From Paulownia fortunei (taxonomy: Eukaryota; Streptophyta; Magnoliopsida; Lamiales; Paulowniaceae), in assembly GCA_019321725.1 (NCBI GenBank), contig CM033107.1, positions 23,179,445-23,243,444 on the forward strand: DNA of 64,000 bases. Reading direction: 5' to 3'. A model generated the notes under the pieces. It had not been told where the DNA came from. It searched no databases and was given only the letters and a program-made list of their open reading frames with translations. Position numbers and translations under genes: made by a program. Position 1 is the stretch's first letter, and every line of letters begins with the position of its first letter. Below are positions 1-12,500 of this stretch, piece after piece.

Positions 1-551
1 GGAAATCCACTTTCACCTTAATTTTTAAGCAAAGATGCACGGCAATTTGGTCCATCGAGAATATAAAGCAGACAACAAAAGCATATTTTAAATGGATATA
101 ATCAGTCAGGATAAATCCATCAAATACGATCCCTTTTATATCCTGGTCTTCTCTTTGTTGTTCTATTTCTTTTTGGGAGTGAAGGGTTGTTGCTCATTAT
201 GGTAATAACAAGCAACAGACTTTGAGATCAAGGCCACTACCCTTATATTCTGACCAATTAGCCAGCTGGCAGCCTTAGAGGTTTGAGAATGAAGAGTCCA
301 ATAGGAAACAAAATGTACTCTAGGACAGGCAAAAGGCACACACAGATGACTCAATTGGTCATTTCAAGTAACAATATTCCTAAAAAGTCACTGAGGATTA
401 GTACATATGTGCACGTATGAATGTGTGTGTGTATGCGTATATCCAAAACTCGTTTTTAATCCTCTGAAGCATTATCAAGGATTTTGACAAAGTAATACAG
501 CTCCATTCAGGTGTTGTATATGCCACTTGAAATGAATACCGGAGAGCTTAC
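1..551. other. Intron and left edge of the window
   Basis: This is the sequence downstream of the last visible exon of the membrane-protein gene. I could not place the next exon. On the minus strand one frame stays open from about position 190 to the edge (about 60 codons) without a clear upstream splice acceptor or known motif, so I do not annotate it as coding. Confidence 0.5.
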
Positions 552-3500
552 CTGCTATGCCAACATTTTCATTTCCCTGTCCCCCAGCTGCAGGTAAATT
601 GTCCGCCCCAACTGCAGGCCTGGGTGGTTCAGGAGGTGCAGCTGCCCTCCGCATTCCTTGTGAAAGCCATCGAACCACGGGTGCAAGAGCTCCAGTTTGG
701 TATCTGTATCACCCAACAGGAATAAGCAAAGCAAAAGGTTTTAAAAACAAGATACAGGCAAGCAGGGATGTGATGAGGAAACAAGAACATCTGAACAATG
801 CATATTTCAATATGAGGGCATAGAGAAAAAAGCATATTATGTAAAGGTGTTTCTCAAACTTGGCACAGGGTAAATAGCAAAAGACTATAAACTTCTCTCA
901 ACTACTTACAAGTAAACAAGCGAAGCAAAAAACACAAGGAGAGTAAGCCTCTGTCTAGATCCATCTTGGTTAAACAAGAAAATAACCGCTGCCAGCTTTA
1001 AGATGAGCAGTAAATCAAGCTGGATAGCAATTTGAAATCTCCGAACAACAACTTGTCTTTGAGGTCCAGCTTGCTGTTGCTGTTGTGGTAGCTCCCCTTG
1101 TTGTCCCTGCTCACCGCCCACCTCTCTGATCTCGGGAGAACTACGTTCGCTGATGACAGCACATGAATTGACAATGCAAAAGAGAGCTGAAAAAGTGAGC
1201 CACTTTGTATAACTTAATGTTGATTACAATAATAGGTATTTCAGGTTTAGTAAACAACAACGCAACTACAGGATGCACCCCAGAGCTCAAAAAAATTATA
1301 ACAAATTTGACATTTTTGCATAAAGTCGGAGGAGGGCTCATGGGATGTGCATGCAACTCCACGAATTTTTTTAATTTTATGGAGAAATTTTTTTCTTTGC
1401 TGAAGCATGCATCTTATCATTGCATGTTCAGTTAAAATAGCCAACTTTACTTGGTCATATACAGACATGACTAGAGGCAATTAGACATAGATGTTAATGG
1501 CAAACTGGGAAAAATCTGACAATTGATAAACAAGAATGCAATCAAGTGCTATGCATGACCCTTTTTTACTTATCGTACTTTTCCTACAATGCACAAGTCC
1601 ATGTCATAATGAATTTGTAGGAATAATATAATAATGAGCTCCAAGTCAGCTGATTTGGTTGATTAGGAGATTGCTCTGTTGCCAGTAACACACACAATTA
1701 ATGACCCAAAATCATGTAAAGACGATATGCATTAATATGAATACTAAATTAAGTTGCATTATTGAATCGTGAAGTTGTGCCAAAGTGCAGGAACACTTAC
1801 GTAGGTGTGTTGTAGGTAAAAGGGATAAGAGTATTGGAAGGAAACCCAACAATAGGTTGCATATATGGATGAACCGGAACAGCATATAGGCCAGGCCCAC
1901 GATTGATCTGTTCTTGATCCTGGTGAGGAGGGAATAACCCAGGAACAAGCGCAGGATACATGATCGGGAACGTCGGAATATTTCCATTTGGTGATTTTAA
2001 GCCATCGAATGTTGGAACCTGTAACAGAGGCACAAGGGATTAGATCAGAGTACAGATATAAGGAAAATGCCCACATGAAGCATTATGTTTTGTCTTTACT
2101 GGAGAAGACTAGAAGAGTTATATAGCATTCATGTACCCTTTCTATGGGCGTAATCACAGACTGCTTAAAACATAACAGCGGAAATACTTTTATGGATGAG
2201 GATATCCACAATCTGGAAAGGACCATCAGTTAAAAAGGTTAAAAGTACAATTGAGAAAATCAATGTCACATTTCTTGAATAGTTGAACGCATTGTATAGG
2301 TTCATATAGAAGAAAATAAAAGGGGGAAGTGCGTCTGGCATGGTTTGGAGCATTCATTTAGTTTGGAATAGAGGTTGATGCTGTTTTCCTACATACAGCT
2401 GGCAATATCATTTAGTGATTACTTCAACTGTCTATTTTGATACTGGTTTTATTTTATTCGGTAACAAAAGAATTGTGTGTCTAAAGTTCAATTTGTTTGA
2501 TTTCTTGATTTGCCAATTTTTTGTCCTAATTGGGAGGAAATCCCATAAGTTTCAGGTGAGTTTGCGTACACAGTGCAAAGGTAAAGAATGATTTTTCTGC
2601 TTCTACATACATCTGTATAATCATCAATCATTGTCTGAAGTTACTGAGATAAAATTTACTTCCACTTTTATTTGTAAAAGTTCTGAGTCCTAATACCTTA
2701 ACATTTGTGCACAAGTTTTTGATATCCAGCACTGTTGATCATAGTTGAATAAGCTCCTGAACAGGCAGATCCATTACACTTTCCTGATTTGAAATTTCAC
2801 CTATTTCACCTATTTCACCATTTGAACACTTTCATCCATTATCCAAGATCAGTAATACAGCTAGGAACACTAAATTTTACTCAATAAGAATATAATTATG
2901 ATTCGTGCCCTAATTCATGCAAGCACCTCCTTTCATGCACCAGATGGATATTATCAACGTGAGTAATAATTCACCAACTAAAGATTTTATGATTATTTTC
3001 AATGCTTTTATCCATGACAAAATACAAGCTATCTGGAAATGGGAACACATCTTCATATTAAGTATTGATACATGCTCTCATGTGTCCTCCAACCTGATAA
3101 CTCTTGTATCTATGGGTTGTCTGATTGTTCACCAATTGATAACTCTTATCATGTATCCATGCATTATCTAGTTGTTGTTTTTTTCATCTAATAAGTTTAT
3201 TACTTGTTTATATGTCTACACCATTGTATAATTCAATTGGGAATCAAATATAATCTTTTATATTATTTGATATCAAGTCAATGTGCAAAAATGTATTTTT
3301 TATAATGTCTATCTTTCCACTTTTGCTCTCAGCAATACACCTACAACCACCTTAAAACTGTGTTTTCAGCACTTCCCCTTGGTACTTAAGATTTCAAGTG
3401 AAAATTGTGAATGCATGTAACTGGTTTCTTATTTGCAAAGAAGCACATTTAAATGTCGGAATGCAGGTGATTTCCCTTTTTCTCTGCCCACCTAATATAA

Positions 3501-4139
3501 GTATCCTCCTTCAACACTTTTTATTTGAAAACCCATATCAACAAAACCTCATATATCATAACCTTCGAATCATTAAACACATCTCATCAAAAGAGTCAAT
3601 ACAAAATCAAGCTTTACTCTTTCCCTCAGCCGAAAACTATTAAACCTTTACGAAAAATATACTTAAAATGAAAAATGACACAACCCGAGAAAAAACAAAA
3701 CCATAAAATCTTGATATAAATAAGCAAACACAAAACTTAAAGATCACACAATCCATAGAAAAAAAAAATAAAAAATAAAAAATCTTGATAATAATAATAA
3801 ACATTCACACATAAATGTACCAAAGAAAAGAGGGGGAAAAAAAAGGCCAAATCAAATGAGCAAACACCACCCCCACCCCCACCCCCACCCACCCACAGAT
3901 TGCCAAAACCCACATCGAAACATAAAATGATGCATCCATCCACAAACTCTGTACATAAAAACACATACTCCTAAATCAAAAAACATAATTAGGCGTAAAA
4001 CGAATTTTTCAATTAAAAAAAAATATCAGTCAGAAATAATAGAGAAAATAATGACCTGGGATTGCTTATTGAGGGAGTCTTGAGAAGAAGATTGATCGGA
4101 AGATGAGGTTGAAGGCTGAGTTCCGGGTCCTTCCGCCAT
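552..4139 (-). CDS. Plant transmembrane protein of unknown function, 3' end beyond the left edge (partial)
   Basis: Four coding exons are visible: 4056-4139 (starts MAEGPGTQPS), 1801-2018, 910-1149 and 552-703. All have GT..AG borders and consistent phases, giving about 231 residues. The N-terminal half is rich in Ser, Gln and Pro. The third exon carries a Gln run followed by RRFQIAIQLDLLLILKLAAV and VFFASLVYLYQTG, two hydrophobic segments that look membrane-spanning or hairpin-like. A Pro/Ala/Gly-rich tail follows. The last visible exon ends one base into a codon at a GTAAGC donor, so at least one more exon lies to the left, probably outside the window. The layout (polar Pro/Gln region, then a hydrophobic pair) recalls Herp-like ER proteins, but that is only a resemblance. 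I recognise the family as conserved in plants without a known function. Start: the ATG at 4139 opens the first exon. Confidence 0.8.
3866..3896. repeat. CACCCC-type simple repeat in intron 1 of the membrane-protein gene
   Basis: Tandem CACCCC units lie in the 2-kb first intron and are directly readable. They are C-rich on the plus strand and so G-rich on the transcribed (minus-sense) RNA. Confidence 0.9.
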
Positions 4140-6422
4140 TTGCAAGAATCTACTTTGAAGATCCACAGAGCTGTGTTGTAATTGAGAAGCGTAATTTTAA
4201 TTTTTCTATTTTTTATTATATATAGTGTACATAGTTATTACCTATACTGTCGCGAGGCGTCTCCAATAAGGTTGTGCCAGCGATGCAATCCAGGAATTAG
4301 CAGGCTCCAGATACAGTGTAGAAGATACTAATACTTGGTATATTAATTATGCATTCTACTATATATTCATACATAAATAAAATCAAATTATTTATTTTTA
4401 TACAAGGTGTAATTACTTTATGAGGAAGAAATTTCCATAATTGATTTTCTGATTTCGTCCTAATGTCAACCACTAAGAAAAAATATAAAGAAAAAGATAG
4501 AAAAAGAGAGTTTTTTTTTTTTTTAATTTCTTTTCCCCCCATTCAAGACTCAAAAATTAAGAATCATTAGCTTGGACAATAACAACTAATGAGATTGATT
4601 AATTTACAGCTCGCGCTAATCACTATTGTCCATGTATAATAATTGAAAATAAAATTAAAAAACACAAATTGCCTAATCCCTCCAAAAGGAATATTGAATA
4701 AGATTTTTTTTAAATTGGGTAATTGTGACCAAAGATTTTAAAAAAACTTTTATTGCTACTATCTATTTTTCAAGTGAAAATTTAACAATATTGAATTTTG
4801 GACTTTGTTATGTAGCTAGTGAAATTATTATCTCATATTATATACATAATAATATTCCCTGTGAGGCGTGAGCAGCCAATTACTATCAAGAACATCAAAC
4901 TTTATATTTTCCAATGAAAGCTCACTTTCCCCATCTTAGTATATTAGTATTATTTATTGAAGTAAAAGATAACCAATTTATTTACTCTTATAAAAGAGTG
5001 AACTTCCATTTTACATAACCGTTTTCTTTGCATGTTCATAATATTTTAGAATATAAATTTATTAATAAGAATTCACCCTATCCTTATGATTTCCTTCATG
5101 GAAACGAGCAATTTGGATATAAAATTTTCCCTGGGCAACATTTGGATATGGTTCTTAATGAGTCTCGAGACTTTTACGTCCCAAAATAGTCATAATCATC
5201 CATAAAAATAGACCCCAAATCATAAAAAATAGACCGAAAAATCACAGTTATATGTATATAATAGAACCCATATTATCCTATGACATGTATGGTCTAAGAA
5301 TTATCCATCGGCGACATGGCTATCCGTGTATAATAAAGCCCACATAATCCTATTCAATGTACGGTGCCTTCTAAGAATTATCCATTGGCAGTATGTCGCT
5401 CAATCCCTCTACATTTTCAAAATTTGCAGTTATTATTATTATTATTTTTTATTTGATACTCTGCTTCTCCAGACTAATTCTCAACTAGATCTCAAATTCC
5501 CCTCATGAACTGTACACTTATGCAAATGTGACCCTATGTAAAGTTGGCTGATGGTTGAATGCATACCTAAGTTCTCTATGGCATAGTCTGGACTTACATG
5601 CCAATCCTACACATGGAATGGAAGAAAATACTGCAAATATAGGTCATGAACCAGTGCACTAAAACAAAATGATTGAACCATCATTCAAGTGGGGAAATTC
5701 GATCAAACTGCACATATGATACATCCAAGTAACTTAACTGGCAAAACAACCAACATGTTCAATCTTGTATGAGAAGATAAGTAGAATTTGCTAAGAAAAA
5801 AGCATTTAGATTAATTGCTCAGCTTCTCAATTATTTCAGACCACACAAAAGAAACTACACCTGTTGACCAAAACAACATAAATTTTCAAGTATACAGTCC
5901 CTACTCAGGCAGAATTAGCTGCCATGCAACCATGATTGAGAGAACCACGTGAGATGAACTTCATCTCAGGCAGTTAACTCTATCACGGATCCATCTGTAC
6001 AAAGTCTGCTTGCTCTTTTTCTCTTCATCCTGACTTCTCGTATAACCTTATGCCAATATCTACAATGGTGAAATCCTGTAAAATTAAATAAAATTAGGGC
6101 AAAAAGAATAGCACTTCAAGCGAGACATAAAAATTTAGTCCCCAAGTTGGATACCTATTCCATATGCGTATCTACAAAAATTGGCACAAAGAATTCACTC
6201 ATCACATAGTCAGCAAGTATTAAGGGTGAAGAGAAAGGGGGAAAAAGGAAAAGAAGCCTCACAGTAAAGAATGATAATTTCGTGCTTTCTAAGTCATCAC
6301 CCCAAGAGAAAGAATAAGATGGGCATTTACAAGTTATATTGGCAATGATATGACAAGCACAAATTTGTTCAAAAGGTTATTGACTCACCCCAGAGATTTC
6401 AGTTGTTAATGAAAGTTATTGT
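4140..6422. other. Intergenic region, AT-rich
   Basis: This covers the promoter and 5' UTR side of the membrane-protein gene (about 4140-4260) and the 3' side of the two-exon gene. I see no ORF with coding character. Around 5270-5400 two short stretches resemble each other (each has an 'aagaattatccat' core and a nearby 'cctat..atgta' motif), consistent with an old local duplication. Part of 5900-6422 is probably 3' UTR of the gene whose stop is at 6423. Confidence 0.6.
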
Positions 6423-8384
6423 TCATCCTTCATCATCCTCGGAATTAGATGTGTTGTCAGCTAGGTCTTCATTATCTTGAATTTTCACCTCAACTTCCAC
6501 CACTGGAATAGGATGTATGGGTGAAGTCCCTGCATTGTGGAAAAGCATACTTAAAAAATATGTACAACCATCACAGTCTGGGTACCTCTTATTTGGCTGT
6601 TTCACAAAATTTCCTTGTGCACTAGTTTTATAGTTAATAACTACAGTCCTCCTATTCAATTAAATTTTAAGCAGAAAATGCCCAGATAAATATTATGGGC
6701 AAAATGATATCTTCATAAGCATGGATCTATTATCTAATATCTTGCCAGTTGCCACCATACAACATGCCAAGTTTCAGCATAGTTAGTACATGAACTAAGG
6801 TCTTCCAGAAAACAGTCCACACAACTAAGTTGATAATGTTAAAGTATACGTTATAGAGCCAAATGGCAACAATCTGTGAAGGTTATAAACAAAAAGGCAA
6901 AGATGCTTCAAAAGCTCAAGCTTTGATTTGGCATGATTTTGATGATGGAAATCTTATGTGCGAGTTTTAATAATTAGTATTTAGTTTGTTTTTTTAAGGT
7001 TATTTAGTTTTGGATTATTTCATGTGTTTTTTTGGTAATTTAATCAAGTCAACATCCAGACAAATTGCCAACATATCCTCCAATCATAGAATAGTAAACT
7101 TTTGAACCTCTTGGACCTTGGTGAAGAAATTATAACAATTTCCTCTGTTTGTTTTTGTAAAAAAAGTGCAAAGGAAATGTTTGTATATATACTATTTTAT
7201 GTCTTTCTTGATATTCAACTATTTTCAAAGAGAATTTGAAAATCAATTGCCCTCTTCTTATCCATCCTTAGCTAATCACCGTCCTCATCCAATCTTGTTG
7301 AATATGTAATAGTGATCTCTAGCCCTTTCCTTCTCTAAAAAGCTATCCCCCAAATCTCTGCTCATCTTTTGATTCCCTCCATTTAAATTGAAGGCTGTTA
7401 TTCTTTATCTCCTTTACCAACTCAGAATAATTCAAATTAATTTTGCAGCAGTCCAGTACCATGAGTAATAAATCAAAGGTTGAAGGATTTGAACCCTCTC
7501 TGTAAATGACGAAAGTCGCTCCCAGTCTCCAGTTTACCATCTCAAAAGTCTTGCAGACCTGAAGTTTCACCTGAAAAATCTTTTCCAGCATCTGACTGTA
7601 TTTTGATAATCAATGTCATTCTCAGTAAATCAAAACCTCCCCAAATTTAACCATCACTAAACACTAATTTATTAAGTTATCATAAAAATAATTAATCTCT
7701 TTTTTATCCAAAATATCAGCAACTAATTCCTGTCCACTAACTAATTCTATCAGCAAACTCACCATCCACGACTCTAGATCTGAAAAACGCTTAAATCAAA
7801 ATTAAAATCACCACAAAGATTACACTTCAATCTTCTCAAACATAAATTTCAATCCAGAACAGAAATAAAAAACACACACAAGCCAGAGTCATGGAATCTC
7901 GATTTACTTGATTACCTTCGATATAAAAAGCAGAGGCAGGCCAGCCCTTGGCAGAAGTAAAGGCCATATGTTCATCTTCCGACAACAAATCGAGCGGTAA
8001 GCTCCGATTCCTTGCCACCCCTGAAAAAGCTAAGTTGCCGATGACCTCAATCATGCTGCCCGCAGGGTGGTGGGCTCGCATGGTGGAGGCGCGGGGTGGG
8101 ACCCAGTAGGAGTAGCCGGGGAGGAAGGGGAGCCAATCTGGTGCGGCGCGGCGCACAATGATGCCGTGGATGGCGTCCTCGAGCTTCTTGATGCCGAGGG
8201 TGAGGACCTCGGCTGCTGCCTCCGGCGAATCGGTCTGCGACGAAGAGGCCTGGTCAACCTCCACTTCAATTAGCTCAGCACGGTGGGTTTTGTTGGAGCG
8301 GTGGCGGTGGTGGCTGATTAGGGCTGTTGGGGGGCGGAGGGAGGATCGAGGCAGGGATTGGGAGAGAATTCGGGACATGGCCAT
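6423..8384 (-). CDS. Conserved plant protein of unknown function, probably organelle-targeted, 191 aa
   Basis: Two exons, 7916-8384 and 6423-6529, are joined across a 1.4-kb intron (donor GTAATC, acceptor TGCAG). Phase closes exactly (576 nt, 192 codons with stop). The N terminus MAMSRILSQSLPRSS is rich in Ser and Arg, lacks acids for about 35 residues and would suit a mitochondrial or plastid presequence. The middle has an EAAAEVLTLGIKKLEDAIHG helix, then the segment WLPFLPGYSYWVPP, then LLSEDEHMAFTSAKGWP. The second exon encodes a very acidic tail (EVEVKIQDNED, ending NSEDDEG). I recognise the 'GYSYWVPP ... GWP.S.FYIEGTSPIHP' pattern as a plant-specific family without assigned function. The first exon is clearly more GC-rich than its surroundings, as is common for plant first exons. 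Localisation is inferred only. Confidence 0.85.
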
Positions 8385-9525
8385 CAGATGATGAAATCTA
8401 GAGAGAGAAATAGATAGGAAAATAAAAGGAGAAAAATGGTTTCTAGTGAGAGATTAGAAGTGCGTGTTTATGGGGTGGAATGTGGATAAACAAGACGGGA
8501 AGGTTCATAGGTTGGCGATGGGTGGGTTCGCCCGGTCATCCTACGGTTTGTCGGGTCTTGGACCTGGATTGTATTGCTTCGATCCACCATAGTTAGTGGA
8601 TAATACAAAGTGGTACTCACTTTTCACATTTCATATTTCATTTCGTTCTTTTCCTCTCTCTTTTTTTAATACACAATAAATTAAGAATGTGAAAGGATTT
8701 GAAATGCGAAAATAAATAAATCCATTTTACATATACTGACTTTAGCCGTGATTGGTTTCTCTTTTCCATTTAAATCTCCATTTGGAATTATAATTTGATT
8801 TGACTTGTTTCATTGTGTGTTAAATTTTGAGAAAACACATGAACAATGAAGGAAAACACTTAGTTTTATTTTTCTAAAATATTTTTTGTATTTTCAATTT
8901 GAAAATGTGTTTGTTTAGTAAAAAAATATATTTTGAAAGTTTAGATTCTAAATTTTGACCCTATCGCATATATTATATTTCTCACAAGTGTCACTTTTTA
9001 TTTTACAAAGTAATGTAAACACGTTTTCAAAAATAAAATATCAAATGAACATATCAGTTCGGTCAAATTTTGCAATATAAATTTATTTTTTTACATTTCA
9101 CGAGAAAATCTTTTCAAAACGTTTTGAGAAAATATTTACCAAACTAAAAATGGAAATGAACCAAACATAGCATTTGGTGAGACTATTACTATGAGAAGAG
9201 TGACTCCAAACATAGCTAGCATATATGTTTAGTATTAAGAACAGAAATGTTAGCAAAACTGGTAATAGAGCTCAATTCCTGTCTGGTGGGATCAAAGCTT
9301 GATTTCCATACAAGAAGTTCTTAATGTAAATCTTTCATAATGCACTTACATCTTGTAAATGTCTCATGACAGGGAAGAAGGGAAAATATCTCTTCCTAAT
9401 ATCAGCTTATGTTACAGCTTGAGAGTTTTGTACAATACGACATGCAAGAACTACAATGATCCAGCTTTTAATGATAAAGAACAAAAGAATAAGAATGAAC
9501 AAACATGAAAAATTTGACCTCCATT
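8385..9525. other. Intergenic region between the 191-aa gene and the clathrin adaptor gene
   Basis: Positions 8385-8480 are probably 5' UTR and promoter of the minus-strand 191-aa gene. The rest is AT-rich, with the 3' UTR of the clathrin-adaptor gene probably occupying about 9200-9525. Around 8850-9170 the sequence has repeated 'gaaaatattt/tttcaaaac' motifs in both orientations, typical of a decayed MITE, but I cannot define its ends. Confidence 0.5.
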
Positions 9526-12500
9526 CTAAAGTAATGTATGGTTTCCATGTGGTGGCATTGCACTCTGTGGATAGCTAAACGGGTCGCCAAATGGATTTGT
9601 AGCCCCAATCTGTGGCATTTGTTGTTGAGGATAATGAGCTGTATATGGATTATGGGGTACCATCATCATCTGCTGTTGCTGTTGCTGCTGATGCTGCATC
9701 ATCATTTGCTGTTGATGCATCGTTATCTGCTGATGCTGGGACATCATTGCCATCTGCACATCTGTTGGAGGTGCAATATTGTTGTTTATCATGGCGAAGG
9801 GGTCACGTTGAACGAATAGATTTTGTGCAGTCATTTCATAACCATAGCCTGTGCTATATCCAGCACTATGCAGCTGTAGTTGTCTCCGGGCAACATCATC
9901 TTCGTACAAGCTATCGAGCAAGGACTTGTCAAAACCCCCAGCCTGATACAAATGCTAAAATGGATGAGTATGATATATCCGAACAGGAATATGAATGGTC
10001 ATGCAAAGGATGAAACATATGATGGATTTTTCAAGGGAAGGAGAAGGCCTGAGTAAATCTTTAGATGGAGCATAGAGCATAGTGTATTCACATAGATGGA
10101 GCACATTAATTCGGAGATAGAACACTGTGATCGGCTGGAAATCATCATATCCTTTATGCCACTAATAGATATTTGTACTCTAGATCGTTCAATTATTAAA
10201 TCACTCAGAAGTAAACCATATAGAACAGAAAAATTGGTATCTTCGAAAGAAATTTTAGTTTTTAGGAGTAATGGACACTCATGGAAGAGGACGATTTGAT
10301 ACAAATAACATCTTGTTGTTGCATGGAAATATATAAATGTTGACTACTCCGATTAACATTGAAATTGGTAATATAAAATGGTTGACCTGTTGAACAATGA
10401 GATTATTCAGGAATACACGTTGAATGCTGAAACTACGCATTAAATTTCTGATAATAAAAATAAATAAAGATTGGCATGAAACACAGAATCCACAAGACAA
10501 CCTCAACATTTAGTCAATGCAGAAGCAAACCTAAATTAAAAAATTGAAGCGAGCATATTACAATAGACAGACAAACGCAAATGTAAGAATCACATGCAAT
10601 GTGTAGAAGTTAAAACCACAAACCATTTTGGTTTCTACTGCTTGGGGCTTATTAATGTTGCTTGGTGCCGTTACTAGTGCCAACTCCCACCCAGAACTAT
10701 TTCCAATTTCGCATAATGCACTGTTAGTTGGAAGTGGATCATTGCCTGCAAAAGAATTTAACCATCTCATAATATGATATAACATTCCCAGTTATGTGAT
10801 CAACCTGAAAAAGAAAAGAGTTGCAAGCAATTCACATATAAATTCCAGTCATACTAGAAGGATAAGGGTGACATAACAGAAAATGCAATAGTATTCTCAG
10901 ATACTTTTCCTTTGTTATTCAATTTATCCTAATCTAAAATCCAAAAGTAGCAGCATCGTTTACACTATTCGTGGAAAAACATTTTGACACTTGTGAATGA
11001 AGTCCGTTGGACAAGTCCAAATTCAAGATTATTCAAATGCAGCGACTTACCAGGTTGAACAATTGCAAGGACCAATGCGTTGCTTTCTTCTAATTGTACG
11101 CCTTTTTGGTTTACTTCGTTCAAACCCTGCAGAAGATTTGCATAAAAGATGTAAACTTCAGAAAGCACCCTAGTAGGGCCTCCAAATGAAAAAATAGAAC
11201 AGAGGAGAAGAAAACTTACAAGCAGATCAATAGGCTCTTCAGCAGAGATTAGTGGTGGATTAACTTCTTTAATCTTAGACACAGGTTCCTCTTGTGAATG
11301 AACAATCTTTTTTTGTTTTCAACTTCTTTGACTTGTTTTTCATTTTCTTCTGGAGCTCGTTCTTCAGTTTTTTGTGGTTCTTCTTTCATCTCTTGATACT
11401 CCTATTATAATGGTAACCATTCTAAATATTCAGAAAAATGGCATGAAAATCAATAGTCAAAACGCAACAGAGCATGTTACATTTCCAGGCTTCTGAATTA
11501 ACATTTCAGCCAAGTTTCATGGCAAATAATTGGATACAGTTAGCTGAATGTATCATCCACATACTTTAGCGTTTGAATAACATATGCTACAGAAAAGTGC
11601 TGATATAGACAAACTGCAGAGGATTTGATCAAATCTTAACACCAAGAGAAGTATATGTACTACCTAAGAACATATTCGCCAATAGCTGCCATCAACTTGG
11701 TGTCACATATAATAGTGAAAAATCCAAATGATGCTATGATTTTACAAAACAGGATATACAATCAAAGGCCACTGTCATTTCTAGTAAGATTAAGTCAGCA
11801 TCATTTACATCACATTCATTTTTGAATCAAGAACAACGTTTGAGAGAATCGGCTTTTATTATACCACACGAAAAAAATGGGTTAACCCAGATACGAGATA
11901 GTTAATAGACTTTCATGAATCAAAACCACTGCAAAGAAATATCACATTCATATTGAAGAGTCATAGTAGAAAGTTTTTGTTGTGCCAGTACTAGAACTAT
12001 TTCGGAAAATTGCTCTAAGAGTACATTTTATTGTTGGCAATTAAACACAAAAACAAAGAACAGAACTCAAAAACTGGAAGCATATAGTAAACAGATGCTT
12101 ATATGGTCTCCCATCAATATGCAGTTGAAAGGTGTAAAAGGTCGTGTTGGTGCAAACAGCATGCCCACTATTGACATACCTAGAAAGCAATAAAAAATGC
12201 TTTAACCACAGGTTGAATTGTAATAGCGATGATGTTTTATTTATTGAAGAATAAGTTTATCAATGGTAGAACGATAAGCGTAGAACCATCTATACAATAA
12301 TTACAACAATGAGTAGGGTGATCTTCTCACCAGTCTCCTATGGGACACAGAACCTGCCTGAGATGCTTCCTTTATATATTCCTCCATAGTTGCAAGAAAT
12401 GAGGGAGGAGGCTGGGGATTTCAAAAAAGTGAAAAAATCATGAAAGCCGGCTGTTGCCAGAACAAATATTATTGACTTCCAAGTATGAACGTGAAATACC

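Noticed and set aside
3737..3964. Minus-strand frame with a poly-Gly run
   Set aside because: It arises from the CACCCC simple repeat inside intron 1.
8067..8391. Two plus-strand open frames over the GC-rich first exon of the 191-aa gene
   Set aside because: They overlap a well-supported minus-strand exon. GC-rich sequence has few stops in any frame.
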